Part shown: positions 16,062 through 24,348 of the stretch, piece by piece | Layout: each line of letters begins with the position of its first letter | How positions within the stretch are numbered: position 1 is the stretch's first letter | Source: an uncultured Acidimicrobiales bacterium | GTDB lineage: Bacteria > Actinomycetota > Acidimicrobiia > Acidimicrobiales > SZUA-35 | Assembly (NCBI GenBank): GCA_937930695.1 | Contig: CALHCB010000003.1 | Coordinates: 1 to 50,175, forward strand | Direction of reading: 5' to 3' | Length of the DNA: 50,175 bases | Position numbers and translations under genes: made by a program | The notes under the pieces: generated by a model | Database searches by the model: none | What the model saw: only the letters and a program-made list of their open reading frames with translations | What the model was told of the DNA's origin: nothing

Positions 16062-19000
16062 TCAGCGGAAGTCTCTCGACATCGAACCGGTGTCGACCGG
16101 GAGCGGTTCGAGCCGCTCCGCCGCGATATTGACTACTGCGCCCTGACGTTCGCAACGCCCCCGCACCAAAAGTGCGGGGGATGTGCGAACTGTTTTGCGG
16201 AACCGGGCCCAACACCCAACCGACACCACAACGTTGATCAAACCGGTTTCATCTTCCATGCCGATGAAGGTGACACCTGACGCGGTGGCCGGCCGCTGGC
16301 GATGCGTCACCACTCCCGCCACGATGACCTTGGTTCCGTGCTCGATCTTCGAGAGCTGGTCTGCCGGCACTGCACCCATGGCGTCCAACGCATCTCGCAG
16401 ATAGACCGTCGGGTGCCCATCGGGCGCTACACCCGTTGCCCAAAGATCTGCAAGCGACTCTTCTCGCTCGCTCATCCCCGGGAGTTGAGGAGCATCCACA
16501 CCCGTGACGATCCCCGGCAGCTTGGCATCGCTCGACTCTGCCACTGCACCCGCCACCCACAGGCTCTGTCTCCTTGACGCCGATAATCCGTCGCCAAGGT
16601 TCTCCAACGCCCCCGAGGTGGCCAACGATTCAAGCTGGGTCTTGTTCACTCCGGCGCGACGAGCAAGGTCTTCAATCGATACATACGGTCGGTTGGCCGC
16701 AATGACCTCAGCGAGCTCGGCCCCTATCGAGCGGACCGAACCGACCCCCAACCGGACCGACCATCCATGGTCAAACCGCTCACGGCGAATCATGTCGCCA
16801 TACGCCTCGTCAGCCCCCGGCACCACAACGGCCAACCCATCAGACTCACCAACATCGTCGACCACCAACATCGCCTCGGCTGCTGATTCATTCACGTCAG
16901 GACTCAGCGTTGGCACCCCATGACGGCGAGCGTCCTGCACCAGCGAATGGGGCGAATAGAAGCCCATCGGTTGTGCGTTGAGCAACGCTGCACAGAAGGC
17001 CGCCGGGTAGTGGAGCTTGAGCCATGACGACGAATAGACCAGGTAGGCGAAGCTGATCGAGTGACTTTCAGGAAACCCGTAGTTGGCAAAGGCCACCAAC
17101 TTGTTCCAGATCTGATCCTGAACTCCAGGCTCCACTCCCCGCTCGGTCATCCCCGCTTCCAGCCGCTCCCGCAACCGCTCCATCCGGTCTCGGCTTCGTT
17201 TGGATCCCATGGCTCGCCGCAGCTCGTCCGCCTCGGCCGGCGAGAACCCCGAAATGTCGATGGCCATCTGCATCAGTTGTTCTTGAAACAGCGGAATTCC
17301 GAGTGTCTTCTCCAGTGCGTTTTCCAACAACGGATGGAGGTAGGTGACTGGTTCCTCGCCGTTGCGGCGACGGATGTAGGGATGGACCGACCCTCCCTGG
17401 ATAGGGCCGGGACGGATCAGGGCGATCTCGACGACAAGGTCATAGAACGTGCGTGGGCGCAGCCGAGGCAACGTGCTCATCTGCGCTCGAGACTCAACCT
17501 GGAACACGCCGACCGAATCTGCTGCACACAACATGTCGTAGACGGCATCTTCTTGCCCAAGGGCCGCCAAATCGATGTCGGTCCCGTGATGTTCTCGCAC
17601 CATGTCGACGCAATAGTGAAGTGCCGACAACATGCCGAGCCCGAGCAGGTCGAACTTCACGAGCCCCGCAGCGGCGCAATCGTCTTTGTCCCATTGCAGA
17701 ACGGTTCGGTCAGCCATCCGCCCCCATTCGACCGGACACACTTCGATCACCGGACGATCACACATCACCATGCCTCCCGAGTGAATTCCGAGATGGCGCG
17801 GCAAGTTCTCAAACTGACCAGCCAGCTCATGAACCTCATCCGGCAGCGAGTGTTCATGCTTCAGGCTCGACCACCGATCGATGGATTTGGAAAACGCATC
17901 TTGTTGGCCTGGGGCGTAGCCGAGCGCCTTTGCTGCGTCTCGGACTGCTGACCGTGATCGATAGGTGATGACGTTTGCCACCTGCGCGGCGTGTCGACGG
18001 CCGTGGCGTTCATAGACGTACTGGATTGCCTCTTCTCGGCGATCGGACTCAATGTCGAGATCGATATCGGGAGGTCCATCACGCTCGGGGGCCAAAAACC
18101 GTTCGAAGAGAAGGCCGAGCGACACCGCATCAGCCTTGGTGACCCCCAACACATAACAAACCGCGGAGTTCGCTGCTGACCCCCGTCCCTGACAAAGAAT
18201 GTCGGCCTTTCGGCAGAACTCGACGATGTCCCACACAACGAGGAAGTAGCCAGCGAATCCAAGTGACTCGATCAGATCCAGCTCATGATCAAGTTGCTTC
18301 CACGCCCCCGGCACCCACTCGGCTTCACGCCTGCCGTATCGAATCACTCCAGCTTCTTCGACCAGGTGTCGGAGATAGGCCATCTCCGACATCGGCTTGC
18401 TGGGATCATGGGGATCCGGCGGACATGGGAATGGGGGAAGCTTCGGGGCGACAAGAGAAAGGTCAAAGGCGCACTCCAAACCCAAGGCTGCAGCTCGTTC
18501 GACAACGCCCGGGTAGCGACTGAACCGCCGAGCTTGCTCATCGCCCGAACGCAGATGGGCCGATGCTGCTGCCGGTAACCAGCCCTCCACTTCATCAAGC
18601 GAGCGGCGAGACCGGACCGCAGCCATTGCGGAAGCAAGTTTGCGATCTGGCGGCGCGGCGTAGTGCACGTTGTTCGTGGCAAGGATCTCGACGCCCACCT
18701 TTGTTGCCAGATCGACCATCGCATCGTTGCGAGCGCTGTCGATCGGCACGCCGTGATCCCACAGCTCGACAAAGACGTTGGAGGCTCCGAACCGGTCGAC
18801 AAGACCGCGCAACTCTCGTTCGCCAGCCGCTGGGCCCTCTCGTTCCAGCGCGCGGGGTACCGCTCCCTTGCGACATCCGGTGAGGATCGCAAGATGGTCG
18901 AACTCGTGAGGGGCAAGCCAGTCCACGACGTTCGACATCGATGCCCGCGGCGCTCCCTTCTCCCCTGCCAGTTGGGCTTCGCTGATGACTCTGGCGAGTG

Positions 19001-19469
19001 CCGCATACCCCGCTGTGTCTCTGGCCAACATCAGCAGGTGGCCACCATCGGGGTCGGCCTGGCCGGGCGTGAGATCGAGCTTGTCGAGCGTCAACTCCGC
19101 TCCGAACACCGTGGGCAGTCCAACTTCTCGGGCAGCCTCGGCGAAACGAACAACACCGTAGAACCCATCGTGATCGGTGATCGCCAAGGCCTCGAGCCCG
19201 AGCCGCGCTGCTTCTTCTGCCAACGCCTCGGGGTGTGATGCCCCATCGAGAAAGCTGAAGCACGAATGACAGTGCAACTCGGCATAGGGCGTGTTCGAGG
19301 ACCCTCGAATCAGTGCCGGAGCCTCATAGGCCGAGCGCTTATTTGACCATGCGGGGCTATCGCCCCCGTCTGCACCTTCCGGGCGATCTGTGGGATGACT
19401 GCTCGGGGCGCGATCAGAAAGCTGTGCTTCGAGATCCCGCCACGAGATTGGTGGATTACCCCACGCCAT
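16062..19469 (-). CDS. dnaE2: Error-prone DNA polymerase III alpha subunit DnaE2 (ImuC)
   Basis: 1135 residues. SOS-inducible translesion polymerase that works with ImuA' and ImuB. The N-terminal MAWGNPPISWRDLE matches actinobacterial DnaE2 starts. A PHP domain follows (YAELHCHSCFSFLDGA, LAITDHDGFYGVVRF). The polymerase core has catalytic PDIDLDIESDRR and ITYRSRSAVRDAAKALG, then PLFQEQLMQMAID and the fingers. The helix-hairpin-helix and OB-fold near the C terminus are GVNKTQLESLATSGALENLG and VIVAGVVTHRQRPATASG. A LexA box (19482-19497) and a GATACT -10 lie immediately upstream, with GAGGA just before the ATG. The 3' end carries the typA terminator on the opposite strand. The partners imuA'-imuB are 10 kb away (29407-31778) with the same promoter layout. 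Confidence 0.97.
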   Translation of the reverse strand: MAWGNPPISWRDLEAQLSDRAPSSHPTDRPEGADGGDSPAWSNKRSAYEAPALIRGSSNTPYAELHCHSCFSFLDGASHPEALAEEAARLGLEALAITDHDGFYGVVRFAEAAREVGLPTVFGAELTLDKLDLTPGQADPDGGHLLMLARDTAGYAALARVISEAQLAGEKGAPRASMSNVVDWLAPHEFDHLAILTGCRKGAVPRALEREGPAAGERELRGLVDRFGASNVFVELWDHGVPIDSARNDAMVDLATKVGVEILATNNVHYAAPPDRKLASAMAAVRSRRSLDEVEGWLPAAASAHLRSGDEQARRFSRYPGVVERAAALGLECAFDLSLVAPKLPPFPCPPDPHDPSKPMSEMAYLRHLVEEAGVIRYGRREAEWVPGAWKQLDHELDLIESLGFAGYFLVVWDIVEFCRKADILCQGRGSAANSAVCYVLGVTKADAVSLGLLFERFLAPERDGPPDIDLDIESDRREEAIQYVYERHGRRHAAQVANVITYRSRSAVRDAAKALGYAPGQQDAFSKSIDRWSSLKHEHSLPDEVHELAGQFENLPRHLGIHSGGMVMCDRPVIEVCPVEWGRMADRTVLQWDKDDCAAAGLVKFDLLGLGMLSALHYCVDMVREHHGTDIDLAALGQEDAVYDMLCAADSVGVFQVESRAQMSTLPRLRPRTFYDLVVEIALIRPGPIQGGSVHPYIRRRNGEEPVTYLHPLLENALEKTLGIPLFQEQLMQMAIDISGFSPAEADELRRAMGSKRSRDRMERLRERLEAGMTERGVEPGVQDQIWNKLVAFANYGFPESHSISFAYLVYSSSWLKLHYPAAFCAALLNAQPMGFYSPHSLVQDARRHGVPTLSPDVNESAAEAMLVVDDVGESDGLAVVVPGADEAYGDMIRRERFDHGWSVRLGVGSVRSIGAELAEVIAANRPYVSIEDLARRAGVNKTQLESLATSGALENLGDGLSASRRQSLWVAGAVAESSDAKLPGIVTGVDAPQLPGMSEREESLADLWATGVAPDGHPTVYLRDALDAMGAVPADQLSKIEHGTKVIVAGVVTHRQRPATASGVTFIGMEDETGLINVVVSVGCWARFRKTVRTSPALLVRGRCERQGAVVNIAAERLEPLPVDTGSMSRDFR
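16148..16190 (+). terminator. Strong hairpin, probable typA terminator inside the dnaE2 3' coding region
   Basis: A 9-bp perfect stem, CCCCCGCAC (16158-16166) with GTGCGGGGG (16172-16180), closes a CAAAA loop. A second 7-bp stem, GTTCGCA (16148-16154) with TGCGAAC (16184-16190), stacks outside a 3x3 internal loop. On the plus strand it is followed by TGTTTTG. It is 120 bp past the typA stop and lies within the C-terminal codons of the convergent dnaE2. Confidence 0.7.
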
Positions 19470-19477
19470 TCCTCAAG

Positions 19478-19497
19478 AGTATCGAACAAACGTTCGA
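19478..19497 (-). promoter_or_regulatory. LexA (SOS) box and -10 element of dnaE2
   Basis: A perfect palindrome, TCGAAC-AAAC-GTTCGA, occupies 19482-19497. It matches the actinobacterial LexA consensus (TCGAAC-N4-GTTCGA). On the minus strand its end overlaps the -10-like GATACT (19478-19483), which stands 8 nt before the dnaE2 ATG. LexA binding would cover the core promoter, and the transcript would have almost no leader. Confidence 0.9.
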
Positions 19498-19522
19498 GCG
19501 CGCCATGATTCGCGCTCCAGAC

Positions 19523-20152
19523 TCAGGACGTAGCGTTTGGCGCTTCCATCGAGTCCAGGACGGGTCCCGCAAAGGTGGCAAGGCCAGCCAATGCAGCAAA
19601 CACTGCTTCGGTGCGCTTCTCGTCCGGCTCGAGACGGCCCATCATTTCGATCCCCAGAAACAGACCTGCAAGTGCATAGGCAAGTTCTTCGGTGGGAACG
19701 AATTTGCCGAGTGGGTGCTCGGCCAGAACCCGCCGAAGTGCAGCAGCCATGAGATCGTTCCATGGCTGAAGTGTCGCCAGAACCTCGTGTCCGAGTTCAC
19801 TCGACGAAGACCAACCCGCCACGATGGCCGAGAGTGCAGCGTGGTCAGGATCGTCCGGACTCGCATGCAGCTCACGCCCGATCTGCACCAGATCAGGCAG
19901 ATTGTCGAGTTCACGAAGCCGTTCTTCGAACCGCGCCATTCGGCGAGCGTTCGCCCGCTGGAGGGCCGCCAACAACAATTCCTCGACCGAACCAAAGTGG
20001 TAGAAGACCAGGGCTTGATTGAAGTCGCCCATCTTGGCGATGGCCCGGGCGCTCGTACCAACAAGACCCTCGGACTGCACTGTCGCCAGCGCAGCATCGA
20101 GGATCTTGTCCTTGGTCTCTTGACCAGTTCGGGAAGACTTGCGGGTGGCCAT
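19523..20152 (-). CDS. TetR-family transcriptional repressor
   Basis: 209 residues from ATG 20152. A basic N-terminal tail (MATRKSSRTGQETKD) leads into a TetR helix-turn-helix: KILDAALATVQSEGLVGTS, ARAIAKMGDFNQALVFYHFG, SVEELLLAALQRANARRMA. A ligand-binding/dimerisation domain follows with the helix YALAGLFLGIEMMGRLEPDE. It is the third gene of an operon (membrane protein, DCC protein, TetR), 4 nt after the DCC gene. Two TTGAGC-N4-GCTCAA operators lie at the operon promoter, so autoregulation is the simplest model. The inducing ligand is unknown. Confidence 0.88.
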   Translation of the reverse strand: MATRKSSRTGQETKDKILDAALATVQSEGLVGTSARAIAKMGDFNQALVFYHFGSVEELLLAALQRANARRMARFEERLRELDNLPDLVQIGRELHASPDDPDHAALSAIVAGWSSSSELGHEVLATLQPWNDLMAAALRRVLAEHPLGKFVPTEELAYALAGLFLGIEMMGRLEPDEKRTEAVFAALAGLATFAGPVLDSMEAPNATS

Positions 20153-20156
20153 GCGC

Positions 20157-20606
20157 TCAGTGTGGCTGGTCGAACACCGGAGTGCAGAGTCCGGCGTCAC
20201 ACTCGTCGACCTCAGAAACCGCGCCGAGCAAGATGGATGCAACGCCACGACCGGCCGAAAGTGCATGAAAAGCCTGCTTTGCTACCGCATGCATCCCCGG
20301 CGCTTGCAGCCGTTGGGAGAGTTTGCGATGCGACGACAAAGCCCACAAACAGGTGATGAATGCATCCGGCCCGACCCACACCGCACCACTGTCAGCGACC
20401 ACAACCAGCTCATCACCAACGGGAATCCAGTCCCCCGCCCAGGACCGCACAGCGGGATCACTTGCCGGAGCAAACGAGAGAGGGACCAACTGCGACTGCT
20501 GCTCCAACCACGCCCTACAACGCCGACACAAGTTGCATTGGTCGTCATAGACGACGCTCAACCGTGTCGGCGCTGCGATCAGGTCGGAGCCAGAGGCTCC
20601 TGCCAT
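20157..20606 (-). CDS. DCC-family (DUF393) thiol-disulphide oxidoreductase-like protein
   Basis: 149 residues. The family signature VVYDDQCNLCRRCRAWLEQQ carries a CxxC (CNLC) after the Asp-Asp pair, followed by FITCLWALSSHRKLSQRL and a Cys-bearing C terminus. DUF393 proteins are thioredoxin-fold-like and often accompany membrane proteins such as HTTM. I chose the ATG at 20606, one base past the stop of the upstream membrane-protein gene. An upstream start at 20642 would overlap that gene by 35 nt. The substrate is unknown. The TetR gene begins 4 nt downstream. Confidence 0.78.
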   Translation of the reverse strand: MAGASGSDLIAAPTRLSVVYDDQCNLCRRCRAWLEQQSQLVPLSFAPASDPAVRSWAGDWIPVGDELVVVADSGAVWVGPDAFITCLWALSSHRKLSQRLQAPGMHAVAKQAFHALSAGRGVASILLGAVSEVDECDAGLCTPVFDQPH

Positions 20607-20607
20607 C

Positions 20608-21096
20608 TCAGGCGAAGCCAGGTGCGGGAGCTGGTCCAGCAAATGGTGGCGGAGGAGGATCCATCGGGCGAACCGGCGGTTCCATCATGGCCCTCGGCGC
20701 AGGCGGCATCATCGTCTTGCGATCCCGATAGGTCCGGATCCGCCAGAACACGAACATGTTCGTGAGATGGATCACACCGAGACTCAGCAGCAGTGCCCCC
20801 AATCGAGCGACGAGTCCGTTGAATGCTTCTGCCAGGGCTGCTCCGGGATTCACTTTGTAGAGCAGCAGGGCGTAGCCAAGGTTCAGCAAGTAGAAGCCAA
20901 CCACCAGCAGATGGTTCACCGCTCCTGCGATTCGATCGTCTTCGAAGACGTCGGCCAAGAAAACCTCACCGTTGCGGTAGAGGGTGCGAGCAAGCCACAC
21001 GACCAGCCCAATCGCCACCAAGGCGTAGAAGACGTAGAAACCGATTGCTGTTGAATCGGTGACGGTGCCCGCTGCGGCAATCTCGAAATCGGTCAT
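20608..21096 (-). CDS. Hypothetical membrane protein with Pro-rich cytoplasmic tail
   Basis: 162 residues. Start at ATG 21096, with AAGGAG 6 nt upstream. Three or four transmembrane helices are visible (AIGFYVFYALVAIGLVVWLA, AVNHLLVVGFYLLNLGYALL, LGALLLSLGVIHLTNMFVFW). The hydrophilic tail is rich in Pro and Met (MMPPAPRAMMEPPVRPMDPP). I recognise no catalytic motif. It is the first gene of the TetR-controlled operon, directly downstream of the two operators, so it is the likely effector (transport, stress or membrane function). Confidence 0.7.
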   Translation of the reverse strand: MTDFEIAAAGTVTDSTAIGFYVFYALVAIGLVVWLARTLYRNGEVFLADVFEDDRIAGAVNHLLVVGFYLLNLGYALLLYKVNPGAALAEAFNGLVARLGALLLSLGVIHLTNMFVFWRIRTYRDRKTMMPPAPRAMMEPPVRPMDPPPPPFAGPAPAPGFA

Positions 21097-21119
21097 GACT
21101 GGCTCCTTGTCAGAGAGAG

Positions 21120-21160
21120 TTGAGCACTCGCTCAACTCCATGATTTGAGCATACGCTCAA
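21120..21160 (-). promoter_or_regulatory. Tandem TetR-type operators
   Basis: Two 16-bp inverted repeats of the form TTGAGC-N4-GCTCAA lie at 21120-21135 (centre ACTC) and 21145-21160 (centre ATAC). Their centres are 25 bp apart, between two and three helical turns. They sit 24 bp upstream of the membrane-protein start, with a possible -10 (TATGCT, minus strand) overlapping the distal site. The size and symmetry suit a TetR dimer such as the one encoded in this operon. Confidence 0.8.
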
Positions 21161-21239
21161 TTTATTGATGAACGCAAGAGGTCGAACGTCACACGCGACA
21201 AAGAGCGCCGAAGTCGACTGCCTCCAGCGACGTTGGTGC

Positions 21240-22094
21240 TCAGGTCAACGCAAGAACCTGATCGCCAGAAAGTCCTCGGTGCGCCAGGTCGCTGGCTGAT
21301 GCTTCACGAAGGAAGCGCTCAAAGCTGTGTCGCCTCGACGGATCGATGAAGACGTCGCCCAGCGTTGCCTGTTGAATCCGGATCGTGAACACGATCCATC
21401 CGCTCTTGGGCAGTGGTCGCAAGGTCTGGCGCTCGCTCCTCAGCCAGAGTTCCTCTTCGGCTCGGCTCGCATCGATCACGGGTTCCCGTGTTGGGCGGAT
21501 CGGTTGAAACAGCGAATTGTCGGGATGGACGAACCAGTTCCGCCGATGCACCAGTCGACCCGAGCCCGCTGATTCGTCCGCCCTCGACGCCCGGTCGGCA
21601 AGTGAGTCCAGCAACCGCTCGACGCGCTCGACCAAGACGGGCGAATAGTCCTTGACCGGCCCATGAACCGCTCCGAGCGGAAGCCCGAGCTTGTCACGCA
21701 GACGCCAACGAGAGGGAAAGCAGAGTGATGCTGACTCGAGACACCAACGTGTCTGGCCCTCCACCATTCTGCGTTCGAGCAAACACAGATCTTCCTGCAC
21801 AATCCGACCTGCGTGATCGAGAGGATGAAGACCGTCAGGCATCGCGGGCTCATCGATCCCGCGAGCAGCGAGATCCACCCGCACCAGATCGAGCAGCTCC
21901 TCAGCCGCCTCTCGAGAGGCAGCGCTCGTCGCCAGAACCTCATCGACTCGTTCGCTCAGCAGCCGTCGTTTCTCTTCGAGTTCGATGTCTCGCTGATCGT
22001 CGATGATCAGCCATCCACCCGCGTCGAGGCCCCTGGTTCCCATCTGGAGCCAGGGGCGCTCGGGGTTGAAATCAAGTTCGTCGAGCCAGGTCAC
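21240..22094 (-). CDS. DUF3445 family, haem-dependent oxidative N-demethylase-like protein
   Basis: 284 residues, GTG start at 22094. Family features: WLQMGTRGLDAGGWLIIDDQ near the N terminus, SLCFPSRWRLRDKLGLPLG, the HxPV-like segment VHGPVKDYSPVL, RRNWFVHPDNSLFQP, and RSERQTLRPLPKSGWIVFTI. DUF3445 proteins include the haem-binding alpha subunit of dimethylamine monooxygenase-type N-demethylases, which remove methyl groups from amines. The partner subunits are not nearby, so this may be a stand-alone member with an unknown amine substrate. It is monocistronic: 143 bp before the neighbouring operon promoter and 36 bp from the lipoprotein gene upstream. Confidence 0.8.
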   Translation of the reverse strand: MTWLDELDFNPERPWLQMGTRGLDAGGWLIIDDQRDIELEEKRRLLSERVDEVLATSAASREAAEELLDLVRVDLAARGIDEPAMPDGLHPLDHAGRIVQEDLCLLERRMVEGQTRWCLESASLCFPSRWRLRDKLGLPLGAVHGPVKDYSPVLVERVERLLDSLADRASRADESAGSGRLVHRRNWFVHPDNSLFQPIRPTREPVIDASRAEEELWLRSERQTLRPLPKSGWIVFTIRIQQATLGDVFIDPSRRHSFERFLREASASDLAHRGLSGDQVLALT

Positions 22095-22130
22095 CTAGAA
22101 AGCGTCTCACACTCTCAGACCATGGCCGAA

Positions 22131-22640
22131 CTAGATCGCGGAGCCCTTGGCGGTGCCGAGGTTTGGCTCACCGTCGATACGGGCCAACACGCAAACGATC
22201 TCACGGTCGTCGATCTGTGACCAGCTCTCCTCGGTGGGCGAAAGGAAGGTGTAGTCGAAGACCGAGACCTCATAGGACGCTCCGACATATCCCTCAAAAC
22301 GGTCGTAGCACCCGTCGATACCGGCGGTGTCCACGGCATCTTCACCAGGCCATACGCCTGCAGGCATGTCGAACTTGGCGTAGACCTCGAGCCCATGCTC
22401 TTGCGCACACGGCTGCGCTTCGAGCGTCTCGATGAGCCCACTCTCGAAGTCCTCATAACAATCGCCGACCTGCATCACGAACACGCCGACTTCGCCAGCC
22501 TCAACAACGTTTCCTGCGTCGTCACGGGTGCTCTCATCAGCAGATGCAGAAGCGCCGCACGCCGACAACGCCAGAGCAGTTGCGGCCAGTCCGGCTTTGA
22601 AAATCTTTGATTTGTGAGCTCTTGAGTGATTTCTGGACAT
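22131..22640 (-). CDS. Septum_form-type secreted lipoprotein
   Basis: 169 residues. ATG 22640 is chosen because GGAGGGAA precedes it by 6 nt and because the signal peptide (KIFKAGLAATALALSAC, lipobox ALSAC) then has a normal length. The domain has VGDCYEDFESG, a Cys-His pair (PCAQEHGLEV), then GCYDRFEGYVG and PTEESWSQIDDREIVCV. This follows the Cys pattern of the actinobacterial Septum_form family. It is anchored outside the membrane; a link to cell envelope or division is suggested only by the family name. Confidence 0.78.
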   Translation of the reverse strand: MSRNHSRAHKSKIFKAGLAATALALSACGASASADESTRDDAGNVVEAGEVGVFVMQVGDCYEDFESGLIETLEAQPCAQEHGLEVYAKFDMPAGVWPGEDAVDTAGIDGCYDRFEGYVGASYEVSVFDYTFLSPTEESWSQIDDREIVCVLARIDGEPNLGTAKGSAI

Positions 22641-22664
22641 CGGATTCCCTCCGTGTGGGCGACG

Positions 22665-22696
22665 AACGCTGAGCGTTTGGGGTTCGATTGTGAACC
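22665..22696. promoter_or_regulatory. Pair of inverted repeats upstream of the Septum_form lipoprotein
   Basis: AACGCT-G-AGCGTT (22665-22677) and GGTTC-GATTGT-GAACC (22681-22696) are adjacent perfect inverted repeats, 25 bp before the lipoprotein start. They could be operator sites or a 5'UTR structure. Confidence 0.35.
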
Positions 22697-22794
22697 GCCG
22701 CATAGTCCTACGGCAGATCTTCGATGGTCCTTGAGAGAGCGACCGAGAAGCCGATCAGCGGGGAATCAGCACCAACTTGTACGGTAATGCACTC

Positions 22795-23673
22795 ATGTCT
22801 GACTCTCTCGACACCTCGCTCCCGAGTAGCACAGCCGACGAAACTGCCATCGAGCCATCCGGCTCCTCGATTGCCGAGCTCGATCTGCGGCTGCGCAACG
22901 CCATCAAGGAAATCGGGCCAATGGTCGTCGCATTCTCCGGCGGGGTGGACTCCTCATTGGTTGCCGCTGCTGCGGCACGAACCCTTCCTGCCGAAGATGT
23001 TCTGGCCGCAACCGCAGATTCGGCCTCACTGGGATCTGGCGAGATCGACACCTGCCGCCGACTCACCGAGACGTGGGGCCTCGGCTGGACCCCGGTCTCC
23101 ACTGAAGAGCTCGACGATCCTCGATACTTGGCCAACAACGGCGATCGCTGCTTCTGGTGCAAGTCCGCACTCATGGACCAGCTCGAGCCCATCGCCGTTG
23201 CCCGTGATGCCACTGTTGTTCTTGGCGTGAACCTCGACGATCTCGGCGATCATCGGCCGGGCCAAGAGGCCGCTCATGAACGGGGGGCTCGCTTTCCACT
23301 CGTCGACGCTGGCTTCACCAAAGCCGACGTCCGAACACTCGCCCAAGCATGGGAGATCGAGGTCTGGGATCGACCAGCCATGCCGTGCCTGTCATCCCGG
23401 GTTCCCTACGGCACCGAGATCAACCTGACGCTGCTCTCCCGAATTGATCGGGCTGAAGCTTCGTTGAAGGAGCTCGGGTTCACGGATGTTCGAGTCCGTC
23501 ACTATCAAGACACCGCTCGTCTCGAGCTTCCCGCCAGCGATCTCGTGCGCGCCGCAGAACTCGCCACCGAAATCGACGAAGCCGTTCGTCGCGCTGGCTA
23601 CAAGTACGTCACCCTCGATCTCGCTGGGCTTCGTTCCGGCAATCTCAATAGCGCCCTCACCTCCACGTCATGA
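22795..23673 (+). CDS. larE: LarE, sulphur transferase for the nickel-pincer nucleotide cofactor
   Basis: 292 residues from ATG 22795. An ATP-pyrophosphatase that adenylates and then thiolates pyridinium-3,5-biscarboxylic acid mononucleotide. PP-loop SGGVDSSLVAAAA at about 48-60. Three Cys are seen in the positions expected of cluster-type LarE: Cys119 and Cys122 (GDRCFWCKSAL) and Cys198 (AMPCLSSRVPYGTE). Three-Cys LarE proteins bind a [4Fe-4S] cluster that delivers sulphur catalytically, whereas single-Cys LarE sacrifices its own Cys. This protein therefore looks like the cluster type. The larB start overlaps its stop by 4 nt. The first ~30 residues are low-complexity and probably disordered. 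Confidence 0.93.
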   Translation: MSDSLDTSLPSSTADETAIEPSGSSIAELDLRLRNAIKEIGPMVVAFSGGVDSSLVAAAAARTLPAEDVLAATADSASLGSGEIDTCRRLTETWGLGWTPVSTEELDDPRYLANNGDRCFWCKSALMDQLEPIAVARDATVVLGVNLDDLGDHRPGQEAAHERGARFPLVDAGFTKADVRTLAQAWEIEVWDRPAMPCLSSRVPYGTEINLTLLSRIDRAEASLKELGFTDVRVRHYQDTARLELPASDLVRAAELATEIDEAVRRAGYKYVTLDLAGLRSGNLNSALTSTS

Positions 23674-24326
23674 CCGCTGAGTCTTCGCCAGCCGTCCGTC
23701 TTGACCACGACCGATCAGCGCGCATCGACCTACCAGAGGCCATCTACTGCGCAGGCAAAACAACCGAGCAGTGTGTCTCGATCGTGATGGAGCTGCTCAA
23801 CAACGGTGTCGGCGACGCCATCGTCACAACCCGGGCAACCGTCGACCAGCAAAGGGCCCTCGCAGAGCTGGCTCCCGACCTACATCACGAAGGCACGATG
23901 GTGTGGCGACCTCGAGCCAACACCGGAAGGCGTATCGCTACTGTTTCGGCCGGGACTTCAGATCTGGATGTCGCCGAAGAATGCCGACTCACACTGGCTG
24001 CGCTAGGCCACACCACCATTCCTCTCACCGATGTGGGCGTTGCCGGGCTCCATCGGCTCACCGCTGCGCTCGATGACCTCACGCCTGCCGAGGTCATCGT
24101 TGCCTTTGCCGGAATGGAGGGAGCGCTTCCGACTGTGCTGGCGGGTCTCGTCGCCCAGCCGATCATCGCTGTCCCGACCTCAGTGGGGTACGGCACCTCA
24201 TTCGAAGGAGCAACTGCACTGCTTTCGATGATGTCCTCGTGCGCTCCAGGCATTGCCGTGGTCGGTATCGACAATGGCTACGGCGCTGCGTGTGCTGCCC
24301 ACCGGATTGCACGAAGTCTCTCGTGA
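23670..24326 (+). CDS. larB: LarB, nicotinate adenine dinucleotide carboxylase/hydrolase
   Basis: 218 residues. First enzyme of nickel-pincer cofactor synthesis: it carboxylates NaAD at C5 of the pyridinium ring and releases AMP. The AIR-carboxylase-like (PurE-like) fold is recognisable from ATVSAGTSDLDVAEECRLT, TDVGVAGLHRL, VAFAGMEGALPTVLAGL and PTSVGYGTSFEGATALLSM. The N-terminal segment DHDRSARIDLPEAIYCAGKT matches the usual LarB entry. It is coupled to larE (23670-23673 overlap) and is followed 22 nt later by larC. Confidence 0.95.
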   Translation: MTAESSPAVRLDHDRSARIDLPEAIYCAGKTTEQCVSIVMELLNNGVGDAIVTTRATVDQQRALAELAPDLHHEGTMVWRPRANTGRRIATVSAGTSDLDVAEECRLTLAALGHTTIPLTDVGVAGLHRLTAALDDLTPAEVIVAFAGMEGALPTVLAGLVAQPIIAVPTSVGYGTSFEGATALLSMMSSCAPGIAVVGIDNGYGAACAAHRIARSLS

Positions 24327-24348
24327 ATCGGCAGGCAAGGATCGCCAC

